DNA of 64,000 nt from contig OZ271831.1 in the NCBI GenBank assembly GCA_965601455.1, positions 4,216,001-4,280,000 of the forward strand, written 5' to 3'. The notes under the pieces were generated by a model. It was not told the DNA's origin. It saw only the letters and a list, made by a program, of their open reading frames with translations, and did not search any database. The position numbers and the translations under genes were made by a program. Shown here one piece after another: positions 39,671 through 49,056 of this stretch (the stretch's first letter is position 1; every line of letters starts with the position of its first letter). The DNA is from JANQEU01 sp965601455. GTDB lineage: Bacteria > Bacteroidota > Bacteroidia > Cytophagales > Cyclobacteriaceae.

Positions 39671-42600
39671 TATTGTTTTTTAATAACAGTATAGGTGCAG
39701 CGTCGTTCATTCCCACCAAATAATACTCTATGTTCTCTATAACTATTTTCTCTATGTCCCTTGCAGCTCCTTCAATATTGAATGTCTGCGGAGCTTCTAC
39801 AAAAAACCCTTTTTTGTCATTCAGTAATAGTACTCCATGAGAGGCGTCCAACCGACCAAGCTGTGTGCTTATTTCAAAAGAGTTACCCGCTAATAACACA
39901 TCCGAATATCCGTCTCCATCAAAGTCATCTACCTCTATGCATTGTACGCTTGATAACTGCACTTTTGACGGCAGGAATCTTGCCGCAAAGTTATTCATCC
40001 CATCGTTCTCAAAATACATTGATGATAACATTGTGACTTGAGAAATTTCCGAATTTTCTAAAGCTTCTTGCCCAAAAAGATCTTCTAATGAAGCCTCGGA
40101 ATATTTATTGTATGAAAGAAACTCCTTGTTTAGATATGGTAATTGTGTAACCAATTCACTTTTTGATGAAAGAACAGTCTCAATTCCATTGAAATTGTAT
40201 GTTAAGATTGGGTCAACCTTTCCGTTCTTATCAAAGTCATTCCTGTATACCCTGATAGGCTCAATTTCTGAGGCCATTAGTCGTGTATTTAATCCCCAAT
40301 TACCTACTATTAGATCAATATCACCGTCTTTGTCAAAATCCTCACTCCGGATGCAATTCCACCATCCAAAAGTATTCTCCAACCCAGCCCCAGATTTTCT
40401 AAGTCCTTGCCCGTCGTTCAAGAAAATTGTTACTGGCATGAAGTGTCCAACAGCAACTAAGTCCGGGTATTCATTACCATCAAAATCAGTTAGTAGGATG
40501 TCTTCAATCAAGCCTGAATTTTCAAACGCCAAGTTCCAGTCAGAAGATGCCAGCATAAAAGATCCCTGTGTATTATTAAGTAGAATTAAATTTTTAGACC
40601 TCAACCCAAATTCACTTGCAGAAGTGTTGGCACCAATTATTATGTCTTCCCATCCGTCTTGATCGATATCAGCCACTTTAATTACTCCTGCATGAATCTC
40701 AATGCCACTGAAAGCATCGTCTTTCTTTTCCAATACTCCATTATTGTTCACATACAGCCTTGGTCTGATATTGGGTCCATTTTGAAATTCATTCCCACCA
40801 GAAACAACAACAAGATCCAGGTCATTATCATTGTCAATATCAATAAAGGCCGCATCCGTATCTTCCGCCATCTTATCCTTCTCAAAGAGATCATTTTGTT
40901 GCGTTTTAAAAGTTCCATCTCGTCCCTGTATAAATAGGGAAGATGCTTGTCTTTTGGCGCCTGTTATAAACAGGTCATCTAATCCATTACCGTCAAAATC
41001 CGTAACGATCACAGCAGGGCCTTCGTGTCCTTTACTATAGGGCCGTAAAATTTCACGATCAAACTCATAGTTCACCTCTTCGGAATGTTCAAAGGGAAAA
41101 TCCCATTCAGCATTGAATAGAATATCTTGATTACCCTTTACAGACCTGTATTCTGCTTTTGCTCTATCATACTTTACTACATGAGTTTGATTCACCTCAG
41201 GATTCTTAATCATTTCGATCTTACCATCAGGCCAGGTGACAATAGCGGAGTCAATTTGCTTTAGTGAATCTAACCCAAATAGGATTTCAGGTGGATGACT
41301 AGAAAGATAAGACCTAACCGGAAAGTTGGTCGCATGTTGCTGCTCACCGTCGATGAAGAGATCTACAACTGCGCCGATACCATTTGGATTCAAGGAATCC
41401 CCGTTGAATTGGAATTTAATGCGACTTCTTTCTCTTCCTGCTTGATTTATCCAGATAGAAGGTATTTCATTCGTATTATTAACTACAATGTCCAAATCTC
41501 CATCATTGTCAAGATCTGCACTCACCGCACCTGACCCATAAGATGGCATTGGGTCGAACCATTCATTACTAACGTCTGTAAAGGTCATGTCACCGTTATT
41601 TCGATAGGCATAGTTTACAGTATGCTTGGAAGGAAGTCTGGAGATAAACTCGTCCAACATCGCATCTACTCCATCCTCTATTTGGTTTTGGATCCGTTCT
41701 TGTGCAATGAAACTGATAAAATCCATGTCATTAGTGGCTCCTATGATTCCATTACTTATGTATAAGTCTCTTTTTCCATCAAGATCAAAGTCTTCAGCTA
41801 ATACACTCCATGACCATTCCGTTGCAGAAATACCTGCATGGTGTGCTGCTTCCAGGAAGTACTTTCCACCATCATTCCAATGCAGTGTGTTTTGCATGTA
41901 TTGAGGCGAATAACCGTTCTTTAAATAATAAGCGTAGGTGGGAAATGGGTCTTCCATTCCAGAAGTTTTGTAGGTCTGTAAATCCTCTGGTAACATGTCA
42001 AGACTAACTATGTCCGGAAATCCGTCGTTGTTCAGATCAGCAATACTATTTCCCATTGAATAATGAGAAGTATGTCCAATTCTTTCAGGATTTTCGGTTA
42101 GTATGTCCTTAAAGGTTCCGTCTCCCTGGTTGATATATAAATAATCATTTTCAAAGAAATCATTTCCAATATACAGATCGGGATATCCATCTCTATTGAG
42201 GTCAGAAATGGATACTCCTAATCCATAACCAATGCTTCCCTGGTGAATACCGGACTCCTCCGAAACATCAATGAAAACCCCACCTTGATTTTCGTATAGT
42301 TTATCTCCTGCCAATTCATCTATCTCATCCCGCTTCGAACCAGACCCATAAGATCTATTGGGATGCACGGAATGATTTAGCAAGAAAACGTCAAGGTCTC
42401 CATCTATATCGTAGTCGAAGAAAACTGATTGGGTAGAAAATCCGATAACATCTAATCCATATTTTTCGGATTCTTCTTTGAACGTTGGTGTGCCATCAGA
42501 ATCATTTCCTTGATTTACATATAGAAGATTTTGACCGATCATTGAACGATACTGTCCTACCTGTGTCAGATAGAAGTCCATCATCCCGTCAGAGTTGATG

Positions 42601-42956
42601 TCAATACAACTTATTCCATTGGTCCATCCATCCTTATTATCTATCTGTGCTTTTTCAGAGACATCAGAAAACTGTAGCTCACCAAGGTTTAAATAAAGCT
42701 TATCTTGAACCTGGTTACCTACGAAATAAATGTCCTTCAACCCATCATTATTGAAATCAGCAACACCAACACCTGCTCCATTATAATAATAGAGATAGGT
42801 CAAGATATTTAGCTCCTTTGTAGGCGACAGTTTATTTACAAAATCGATTCCAACCCCATCATTTTGCAGCTTTTCGAAAAGATTCTTCTGAGGATCCGCG
42901 CATCCCGCGGATAAACCGATAAGAAGTAGCCAAGTCGCGCAGTTTCTCCAACTCAT
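39657..42956 (-). CDS. VCBS/FG-GAP repeat lipoprotein with UnbV domain, copy 3
   Basis: Third paralogue and first in transcription order, 1099 residues, with lipobox LSAGC (Cys near residue 19). N-terminal propeller repeats carry Ca motifs such as DFNNDGLKD, DINSDGMMD and DYDIDGDLD; the UnbV domain has SYLSSHPPEILFGLD and VTWPDGKIEMI; a second propeller follows. It starts 85 bp downstream of susD, beyond a strong terminator hairpin (42991-43020). The similarity of the three proteins points to tandem duplication followed by divergence. Confidence 0.9.
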   Translation of the reverse strand: MSWRNCATWLLLIGLSAGCADPQKNLFEKLQNDGVGIDFVNKLSPTKELNILTYLYYYNGAGVGVADFNNDGLKDIYFVGNQVQDKLYLNLGELQFSDVSEKAQIDNKDGWTNGISCIDINSDGMMDFYLTQVGQYRSMIGQNLLYVNQGNDSDGTPTFKEESEKYGLDVIGFSTQSVFFDYDIDGDLDVFLLNHSVHPNRSYGSGSKRDEIDELAGDKLYENQGGVFIDVSEESGIHQGSIGYGLGVSISDLNRDGYPDLYIGNDFFENDYLYINQGDGTFKDILTENPERIGHTSHYSMGNSIADLNNDGFPDIVSLDMLPEDLQTYKTSGMEDPFPTYAYYLKNGYSPQYMQNTLHWNDGGKYFLEAAHHAGISATEWSWSVLAEDFDLDGKRDLYISNGIIGATNDMDFISFIAQERIQNQIEDGVDAMLDEFISRLPSKHTVNYAYRNNGDMTFTDVSNEWFDPMPSYGSGAVSADLDNDGDLDIVVNNTNEIPSIWINQAGRERSRIKFQFNGDSLNPNGIGAVVDLFIDGEQQHATNFPVRSYLSSHPPEILFGLDSLKQIDSAIVTWPDGKIEMIKNPEVNQTHVVKYDRAKAEYRSVKGNQDILFNAEWDFPFEHSEEVNYEFDREILRPYSKGHEGPAVIVTDFDGNGLDDLFITGAKRQASSLFIQGRDGTFKTQQNDLFEKDKMAEDTDAAFIDIDNDNDLDLVVVSGGNEFQNGPNIRPRLYVNNNGVLEKKDDAFSGIEIHAGVIKVADIDQDGWEDIIIGANTSASEFGLRSKNLILLNNTQGSFMLASSDWNLAFENSGLIEDILLTDFDGNEYPDLVAVGHFMPVTIFLNDGQGLRKSGAGLENTFGWWNCIRSEDFDKDGDIDLIVGNWGLNTRLMASEIEPIRVYRNDFDKNGKVDPILTYNFNGIETVLSSKSELVTQLPYLNKEFLSYNKYSEASLEDLFGQEALENSEISQVTMLSSMYFENDGMNNFAARFLPSKVQLSSVQCIEVDDFDGDGYSDVLLAGNSFEISTQLGRLDASHGVLLLNDKKGFFVEAPQTFNIEGAARDIEKIVIENIEYYLVGMNDAAPILLLKNNNGNE

Positions 42957-42990
42957 ACCACCTTAGAAATGCAAATCAACCTCGAAATTA

Positions 42991-43020
42991 AAAAAAAAGA
43001 GGGCATGAATGCCCTCTTTT
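42991..43020 (-). terminator. Intrinsic terminator between susD and the VCBS genes
   Basis: GAGGGCAT (42999-43006) pairs with ATGCCCTC (43009-43016) with A/T extensions, and a long T run follows on the minus strand (complement of 42988-42998). It would strongly reduce, but perhaps not block, readthrough into the VCBS-to-trehalase genes. Confidence 0.85.
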
Positions 43021-43041
43021 GTTGTTAAGATCTTTGATCTA

Positions 43042-44628
43042 TTAGTATCCTGGATTCTGTACCAGATTAGGATTAGTAAGCAAAGCATTTGATGGGATTG
43101 GGAAAAGCCCCTTGCTATCATCAGCAACTTCCTTAAATTCCCATGTTCCACCGAATACTCCGAATCGAATCATATCGTTTCTTCTCCAACCTTCAAGGTA
43201 TAACTCCCTGCCACGTTCATCGAGTAATGAAGCCTCATCGATAGAGCCTAACGCACTTGTATTCTCTCTTAGTGATCGTAACAAATTAACATCAGCAAGA
43301 GCTCCAGCGTTATCGCCGTTTCTCAACTTAGCCTCAGCTCTCATTAGGTGAGCATCAGCAAATCGAGCCATAACAACTCCATTTGTAAATCCACCGTTTA
43401 TAGGAGAATACTTAAGCACTCGAATACCTGTTCTTTCATTGTTACCGATCAAACCAGGCATTTCCTTTGTGAATACCAAAGGAGCTCCCGCTCTATCATT
43501 AAGAGCAACAGCTACACCTTCCTGATAGTTGTACATCTGACCAATTTGGAATCCATATCCGAAACCTAGATTAACCTCGTCAGTAGACTCTTCCGTTTGT
43601 ACGTATCCTCTTCTTTCCTCCTGAGGGCCGCCAAAAGAGTTATCGTCACCTGCGCCATTATCTTCGAACTTGTCGTAGAATTCAGCCAAAGTAGAGAATC
43701 CATTCCATCCTCCACCACCATTGTCAGGGTGTGCCATGGCGTAGTGAAGACCATTCCACATACGGTTACCTGCTCCTGCGTTAACTGACCAGATCACATC
43801 TGTGTTTGCAGCTTCCGGGCCAGGGAAGGTTAAGAAATACTCTCCAGGACCTCTAGGAAGGAATCCGTCTGCTTCAATCTGATCAACAAGGCTGATTACA
43901 TCTTGCAGATCGCTAGCACCGTATGATCCCAGATAAACGTTAGCATTCAGTTTAACCTTGGCTAATAAGAATCTAGCAGTCGCTTTAGTCGCTCGAGTCT
44001 TATCTGCTGCAACGGGATCCGCATCAGGAAGATCGGCAATAGATTCTTCCAAATCAGATACAACCATGGCATAAGCCTCAGCTCTGGTCATAACAGAAGG
44101 TAGAACTTCAGGACCGTCCGTAGGGTTTCTGAATGGCACCGAGCCATAGAAATCCATAATGATCCACATGTTATAAGCTCTAAGGAATTTCGCTTGTGCC
44201 AATTGCTCAGCATTCGCACCACTTAAAGGGTCAATTACCTCTGTCGCTCTTAGAATACCCGTATTCTTATTGTTCCAAACATTCAGAACGTAAGGGTGAG
44301 TAGTACTCCAAGTATGAGCGTGAAGTGTTCTCCATACTCCATTATCTCCCCAGTCCGTACCACGTGTTGGCACCAACTGCTCATCTGTTGTAACCTCAGT
44401 CAAAGCATACAAGTTAGCTTGGTCTCCAGTTTGACCAGTCACATCATTATAAATGTTGGAGATAGAACCATCAACATCCTCCACTCCATTAAACACATCT
44501 GATGCCCCTTCTGTAATTAGGGAATCAGTCTCCTCAATCTCCAAATCACACGCTGTGACGAGAAGCACAACTAATGCTCCTATCCCAATCTTGTGAAACA
44601 TATTCCGAATGATTTCCATTTTCATCAT
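43042..44628 (-). CDS. SusD/RagB family nutrient-binding outer-membrane lipoprotein
   Basis: Surface-exposed glycan- or nutrient-binding lid of a SusCD importer, 528 residues, lipobox LLVTAC (Cys near 27). It shows the TPR-like helical body of the family (for example KFLRAYNMWIIMDFYGSVPF with following TRAEAYAMVVSDLEE) and the C-terminal RADAHLMRAEAKLR-like segment (ARFADAHLMRAEAKL), RGRELYLEGWRRNDMIRFG, and the final FPIPSNALLTNPNLVQNPGY. It follows susC by 23 bp. The ligand is not evident from the sequence, though the trehalase downstream suggests a small glucoside. Confidence 0.95.
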   Translation of the reverse strand: MMKMEIIRNMFHKIGIGALVVLLVTACDLEIEETDSLITEGASDVFNGVEDVDGSISNIYNDVTGQTGDQANLYALTEVTTDEQLVPTRGTDWGDNGVWRTLHAHTWSTTHPYVLNVWNNKNTGILRATEVIDPLSGANAEQLAQAKFLRAYNMWIIMDFYGSVPFRNPTDGPEVLPSVMTRAEAYAMVVSDLEESIADLPDADPVAADKTRATKATARFLLAKVKLNANVYLGSYGASDLQDVISLVDQIEADGFLPRGPGEYFLTFPGPEAANTDVIWSVNAGAGNRMWNGLHYAMAHPDNGGGGWNGFSTLAEFYDKFEDNGAGDDNSFGGPQEERRGYVQTEESTDEVNLGFGYGFQIGQMYNYQEGVAVALNDRAGAPLVFTKEMPGLIGNNERTGIRVLKYSPINGGFTNGVVMARFADAHLMRAEAKLRNGDNAGALADVNLLRSLRENTSALGSIDEASLLDERGRELYLEGWRRNDMIRFGVFGGTWEFKEVADDSKGLFPIPSNALLTNPNLVQNPGY

Positions 44629-44651
44629 TATTTATATTTACGCTTATCAGA

Positions 44652-47600
44652 TTAAAAGTTAGTGCTCAAGCCAAGTGTAAACACTCTTGGTCTTGGATAC
44701 GCCGAATAATCAATACCCGCTGTTGGTAATCCATTCAACAGGTCAAAGTCAGCCGGGTTAGTACTTACTTCAGGATCTAGCCCTGAGTAGTCAGTAATCA
44801 AGAACAAGTTCTGCATAGTCAAGTTCACATTCAAGTTCTTCAAGAATCCTTGGAAGAACGGAACATCATAAGCAATAACAACGTTCTGCATTCTGAAAAA
44901 ATCTCCTTTTTCCAGGAATCTGGTTGATACAGCTGCTTCAGCAGATCCAGCTTCACCACTGTTAGGAACGTCTTTTGTCACGTTTCTTGCGTTGTTGATT
45001 GCACCTGCAGTGAAGAACGCATTAGCAGTGTTATTGTAAACATACTGACCATACTGACCATATCCATAAGCACTGAAGCTCCAATTCTTATAGCTAGCAT
45101 TTAGGGACAAACCTGTATTCCATGTTGGTAAAGCTGATTTACCAACGAATGACTGGTTATCACCAATAGGCTGTCCTGAAGAATCGAATCCTTCAAACTC
45201 TCTCAGGAAGAAAGAGAATAGTGGATTTCCTCCAGCCAGGATTTGCGCGTATGCCAACGAAAGCCCTTGACCACGGATAGTTCCTGCCTCAAGTTGTCCT
45301 CCAAAATCTTGAAGTTCGTTTTCATTTCTCGCAATGTTACCAGTAATGCTTATTGAGGCATCTTTGGTTGCATATACATTGTATGTTAAAGTTGCTTCCC
45401 AACCTTTGTTTTCAACTGTAGCATCTAGGTTATCAAAGATTTGGCTTGCTACTGCAGGCTGTGCTGCAGTTCTTCTTAGAAGAAGGTCAGTAGTTTGGTA
45501 GTTGTATACATCGAAAGTACCGGTGATTTTACCAGCTAAGAATCCGAAATCAAGACCAAAACCTGCCTGAGTTGTTTCTTCCCATCGTAGTCCAGGGTTT
45601 ACTGAACCTTGAGTAGCTGTACCAACAACGTTGATGGTACGGTTATCCTGGCTTGACACATCCGCGTATCTTTCACGTCGAATGAATTCTCCATAACCCA
45701 GACCATCCTGGTTTCCTACAATACCGTAGCTACCTCTAAGCTTTAGAGTGCTTATTACGTCAGGCATAAAAGACTCTTCATGTAACTTCCAAGCAAGAGC
45801 AGCGGAAGGGAAGATACCATATCTCTCATCTTCACCAAATCTTGATGATCCATCAGCTCTTACTGTCACAGTTAATAAGTATTTATCCTGGAAAGTAAAG
45901 TTACCTCGAGCGAAATAGGACTGAATGAAATCCGTCTGATCGTAGAAGTTAGCGATAATAGCCTGAACCGTTGCGTCCGCTGGCTTAGCGAAATACGACT
46001 GTCCTAGAGACCCTTCGTCAAATCCACTAACAAAACCACCTGTTGCCTCAGTACCACCATTTAATGCTTCGTCTGTTGCACCCCAGTTGTTAATATTATC
46101 AAATGCTCCATCAACCTCATCTTGTACAGCTTCGAATGAATCTCTCAATTCATCTTCCATATTATCTAGGTCGAAATCTGGATCTGAGAATCCTCTACCA
46201 TTCGTCCAGTAGTAATTATTTCTGAAGCTTTGAACTGAGTAACCTGCGATGAAGTCTACTTTTAGATCGCCATACTGTTGGTTGTGATTTACAGTAGCTT
46301 CTAATAGATTGTTAGTGTAGAAGTTTCTATTAATCTGACCTTGACCAAATCCTTGAACTCCGTTTCCTGCATTAAGGGCATTTCCAGAGATCATAGTCGC
46401 AGTTTCAGCATCCGAATAATCTATACCATATGTAACCTTAGCTGTTAAACCGTCAGCGATTTTGTAATCGGCGGTAATATTGGCAAGGATTCTGTTTGTT
46501 CTACCATCCGCTCTGTAGTATTCCAACATGTTAGCTGGACTTCTTTGCCCTCCTGCATCGAAATCAGGATCAGTTGGCCATGTAGGGTTAGCTGAATATG
46601 AAGCTCCAAGAATGTCTCCCTGGAAACCTGCACTACCACTGATTGGTGGATCTTCTCTAGCAACATTTGAGAAGGTTGATGACAAGTTGACATTTAATTT
46701 GTCACCTAAAAATGATCTTTGACCATTCACACGTCCAGTTAACCTCTTCATGAAAGAGTTTTCCAATATACCTTGTTGATCTTCGTAGCCTAGTGAAGCA
46801 AGCAGTGAACCGTTAGCAAAACCCTTACTGTAAGAGAGGTTTTGTTTGTGTGACACTGAAGTCCTAGTTACGAAATCCTGCCAGTCGGTATTGTCACCGA
46901 AATTCTGCGCTGCAACATCTCCACCAAACTGACCAACAGCATCAAGAAAAGCACTGGTACTTAATAGATCGTATTCATTTGCAGGTGAAGAAATACTTAC
47001 ACTAGAGTTGAATTGAAAAGCTCCCGCTGAGCCTTGTCCACCTTTAGTCGTGATGATAACAACTCCGTTTGCACCTCTGGATCCGTAAATCGCCGTCGCA
47101 GAAGCATCCTTTAGTATACTGATACTCTCAATGTCAGCTGGGTTTATGAAGTTCAGAGGGTTAATATCTCCGGATGTTCCGAATCCAATATCAGCTGCAC
47201 CCGGCTGAACACCACCAGCCAATGGCACTCCATCAACAACGAATAATGGGTTGTTGTTGGATCTAATTGAGTTCGTTCCTCTAATTCTAATATTAATTCC
47301 GTCACCTGGAGCTCCACTGTTACCAGAGATTTGTACCCCGGCAGTTTTACCAGCAATTAATTGTTCAGGTGATGATATAAGACCTTGGTTAAAGTCTTTC
47401 GCGCTTACTGCTGCTACCGCTCCAGTTGCATCAGACTGCTCGATCTCTCCATATCCAATTACGACAACCTCAGTCAAAGACTGAACGTCTAACTCAATTG
47501 AGACATCGATTACTGATCTAGATCCAACCGCAATTTCCTGGGTAGAATAACCAACAAAAGAGACAACGATAGTTGCTCCATCTCCAACGGCTAATTGATA

Positions 47601-47774
47601 ATTACCATCAAAATCGGTAATGGTACCGTTTGATGTTCCTTTCTCGACGATGTTGGCCCCAGGGATAGTCTCACCGGTTTCCGCATCCGTCACTGTTCCA
47701 CTTATCGTCCTTTCCTGTGCGACTGCAAGTGTCACAACAAAAGCCGATAACATCATTAGTAAATACTTCTTCAT
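44652..47774 (-). CDS. SusC/RagA family TonB-dependent outer-membrane transporter
   Basis: TonB-dependent import channel of 1040 residues. Signal peptide (residues 1-19, ending AVAQ), then a carboxypeptidase D regulatory-like domain (RTISGTVTDAETGETIPGAN, about 22-95), the SusC TonB box region LTEVVVIGYGE (about 100-110), the plug with GVQISGNSGAPGDGINIRIRG and NPLFVVDGVP, and a barrel ending FTLGLSTNF. It pairs with the SusD gene 23 bp downstream. The first gene of the locus, facing the divergent lacI gene across 265 bp that hold an operator-like palindrome. Confidence 0.97.
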   Translation of the reverse strand: MKKYLLMMLSAFVVTLAVAQERTISGTVTDAETGETIPGANIVEKGTSNGTITDFDGNYQLAVGDGATIVVSFVGYSTQEIAVGSRSVIDVSIELDVQSLTEVVVIGYGEIEQSDATGAVAAVSAKDFNQGLISSPEQLIAGKTAGVQISGNSGAPGDGINIRIRGTNSIRSNNNPLFVVDGVPLAGGVQPGAADIGFGTSGDINPLNFINPADIESISILKDASATAIYGSRGANGVVIITTKGGQGSAGAFQFNSSVSISSPANEYDLLSTSAFLDAVGQFGGDVAAQNFGDNTDWQDFVTRTSVSHKQNLSYSKGFANGSLLASLGYEDQQGILENSFMKRLTGRVNGQRSFLGDKLNVNLSSTFSNVAREDPPISGSAGFQGDILGASYSANPTWPTDPDFDAGGQRSPANMLEYYRADGRTNRILANITADYKIADGLTAKVTYGIDYSDAETATMISGNALNAGNGVQGFGQGQINRNFYTNNLLEATVNHNQQYGDLKVDFIAGYSVQSFRNNYYWTNGRGFSDPDFDLDNMEDELRDSFEAVQDEVDGAFDNINNWGATDEALNGGTEATGGFVSGFDEGSLGQSYFAKPADATVQAIIANFYDQTDFIQSYFARGNFTFQDKYLLTVTVRADGSSRFGEDERYGIFPSAALAWKLHEESFMPDVISTLKLRGSYGIVGNQDGLGYGEFIRRERYADVSSQDNRTINVVGTATQGSVNPGLRWEETTQAGFGLDFGFLAGKITGTFDVYNYQTTDLLLRRTAAQPAVASQIFDNLDATVENKGWEATLTYNVYATKDASISITGNIARNENELQDFGGQLEAGTIRGQGLSLAYAQILAGGNPLFSFFLREFEGFDSSGQPIGDNQSFVGKSALPTWNTGLSLNASYKNWSFSAYGYGQYGQYVYNNTANAFFTAGAINNARNVTKDVPNSGEAGSAEAAVSTRFLEKGDFFRMQNVVIAYDVPFFQGFLKNLNVNLTMQNLFLITDYSGLDPEVSTNPADFDLLNGLPTAGIDYSAYPRPRVFTLGLSTNF

Positions 47775-47851
47775 ACTGTAGTGTTTAGTCCTGACTTGAT
47801 GTTATTGTTAACAAAAAAAATAACTAAAAATATAACAATTCCCACTTTACC

Positions 47852-47859
47852 CAAATGTA
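47852..47859 (-). promoter_or_regulatory. Possible -7 element of the susC promoter
   Basis: Minus strand TACATTTG matches TAnnTTTG, about 80 nt upstream of susC. There is no good TTTG at 19-21 nt, so an activator may be needed. Confidence 0.4.
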
Positions 47860-47920
47860 AAGGTTCAGGCAAGTAAATCAGGATTTTGAACAAATACAAA
47901 AGGAAAATACAATTTCTCTA

Positions 47921-47936
47921 ATGAAAACGTTTGCAT
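47921..47936. promoter_or_regulatory. LacI-type operator between susC and lacI
   Basis: ATGAAAACGTTTGCAT is a 16-bp palindrome with one mismatched pair. It fits the general LacI/CcpA-type site TGNAANCGNTNNCA exactly. It lies about 150 bp upstream of susC and 104 bp upstream of lacI, so it could serve autoregulation and control of the locus. Confidence 0.65.
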
Positions 47937-48039
47937 AACTATCTCCATTGAAATATTTCAAAATTTCATTTTTCTAAGAAAGCTAAAAACTCCTCTCAAA
48001 TTGCATTAAATTTAGATTAACAAAACGCTATTTACCATC

Positions 48040-49056
48040 TTGAAACCAAGAGCGACGATTAAAGACATTGCGAAAGAGTTGAAAATTTCTCCTTCTACGG
48101 TATCAAGAGCCCTGGCTGATAACCCGATTGTGAAACAAACTACTCGGGAGGCCGTGAAGCAACTTGCAAAAGAGTTAAGCTACACGCCAAACATAACCGC
48201 GCTCAATCTTCGGAGCCGAAAAACCAATACAATTGGTATCATCATTCCTCATATAGTACATGAATATTTTGCTTCCATTATAAGAGGTGTAGAAGAGTTC
48301 GCCTATTCCAATGGCTACGGTGTTCTGATATCGTGTAGCCATGATAGGTATGAAAGGGAAAAAATCGATGCAAATTCCTTACTACAAGGTAATGTAGATG
48401 GGCTATTAGCCTGCGTTTCTAGTGAGACGAAAAATGTAGAACATTTCAGAGCATTTCAAAACCAGGGAATCCCCCTGGTTTTTTTTGATTGTGTTGTGGG
48501 TGAATTGAAAACACCTAAGGTGGTTGTCGATGACTTGGACGCGGGATACCTAGCTACAAAACATCTAATAAGTAAAGGATGTCGCTCAATAGCATATATT
48601 GGAGGTCCCGATACTTTAACAACTAATATGCAACGCTTTGCGGGATACCAGAATGCCTTAGCCACTCATAATCTCGATTCAAATCCATCCCTTGCTGTCC
48701 ACTGCAGGTCCGGAGATCATCAGGATGGTTATGCAGAATGCAGAAAGCTTTTGGAAGGTAATAGATTTGACGGATTATTTACAGGAACTGATATGCTTGG
48801 CATTGGAGCCATTAAAGCTGCAAAAGAATATGGATTGAGAATTCCTCACGATCTTGCCATTATAGGATTTAGTGACTGGAGTATTTCTTCACTTTTTGAG
48901 CCCAGTCTATCAACCATCAGACAACCAGGTCAAGAACTGGGTGAAAAAGCTACAGAGCTACTTATTGAGCAAATCAATAATCCTGAAAACAACAACTATG
49001 AAACCAATGTGCTTAAAACAGAACTAATTGAACGAGAAAGTTCAAAACGACCTTGA
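48040..49056 (+). CDS. LacI family transcriptional regulator
   Basis: Sugar-responsive regulator of 338 residues. An N-terminal helix-turn-helix (ATIKDIAKELKISPSTVSRAL, about residues 5-25) is followed by the hinge and a periplasmic-binding-protein-like effector domain (TIGIIIPHIVHEYFASIIRGVEE to the C-terminal DLAIIGFSDWSISSLFEPSLSTIRQP). The start is a TTG at 48040: an in-frame stop lies at 48013-48015 and no ATG is available. The divergent position next to susC suggests it controls the SusC-to-trehalase locus. It overlaps the 3' end of the next, convergent gene by 15 bp. Confidence 0.93.
   Translation: MKPRATIKDIAKELKISPSTVSRALADNPIVKQTTREAVKQLAKELSYTPNITALNLRSRKTNTIGIIIPHIVHEYFASIIRGVEEFAYSNGYGVLISCSHDRYEREKIDANSLLQGNVDGLLACVSSETKNVEHFRAFQNQGIPLVFFDCVVGELKTPKVVVDDLDAGYLATKHLISKGCRSIAYIGGPDTLTTNMQRFAGYQNALATHNLDSNPSLAVHCRSGDHQDGYAECRKLLEGNRFDGLFTGTDMLGIGAIKAAKEYGLRIPHDLAIIGFSDWSISSLFEPSLSTIRQPGQELGEKATELLIEQINNPENNNYETNVLKTELIERESSKRP

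Noticed and set aside
40108..40662. Plus-strand ORF of 184 codons
   Set aside because: Antisense to VCBS copy 3; Asp-rich repeats on one strand often leave long open frames on the other.
33088..42956. Periodic D-x-D-x-DG repeats considered as a DNA repeat array or CRISPR-like structure
   Set aside because: The repeats are protein-level (FG-GAP/VCBS) and diverged in DNA sequence; there are no fixed-length spacers.
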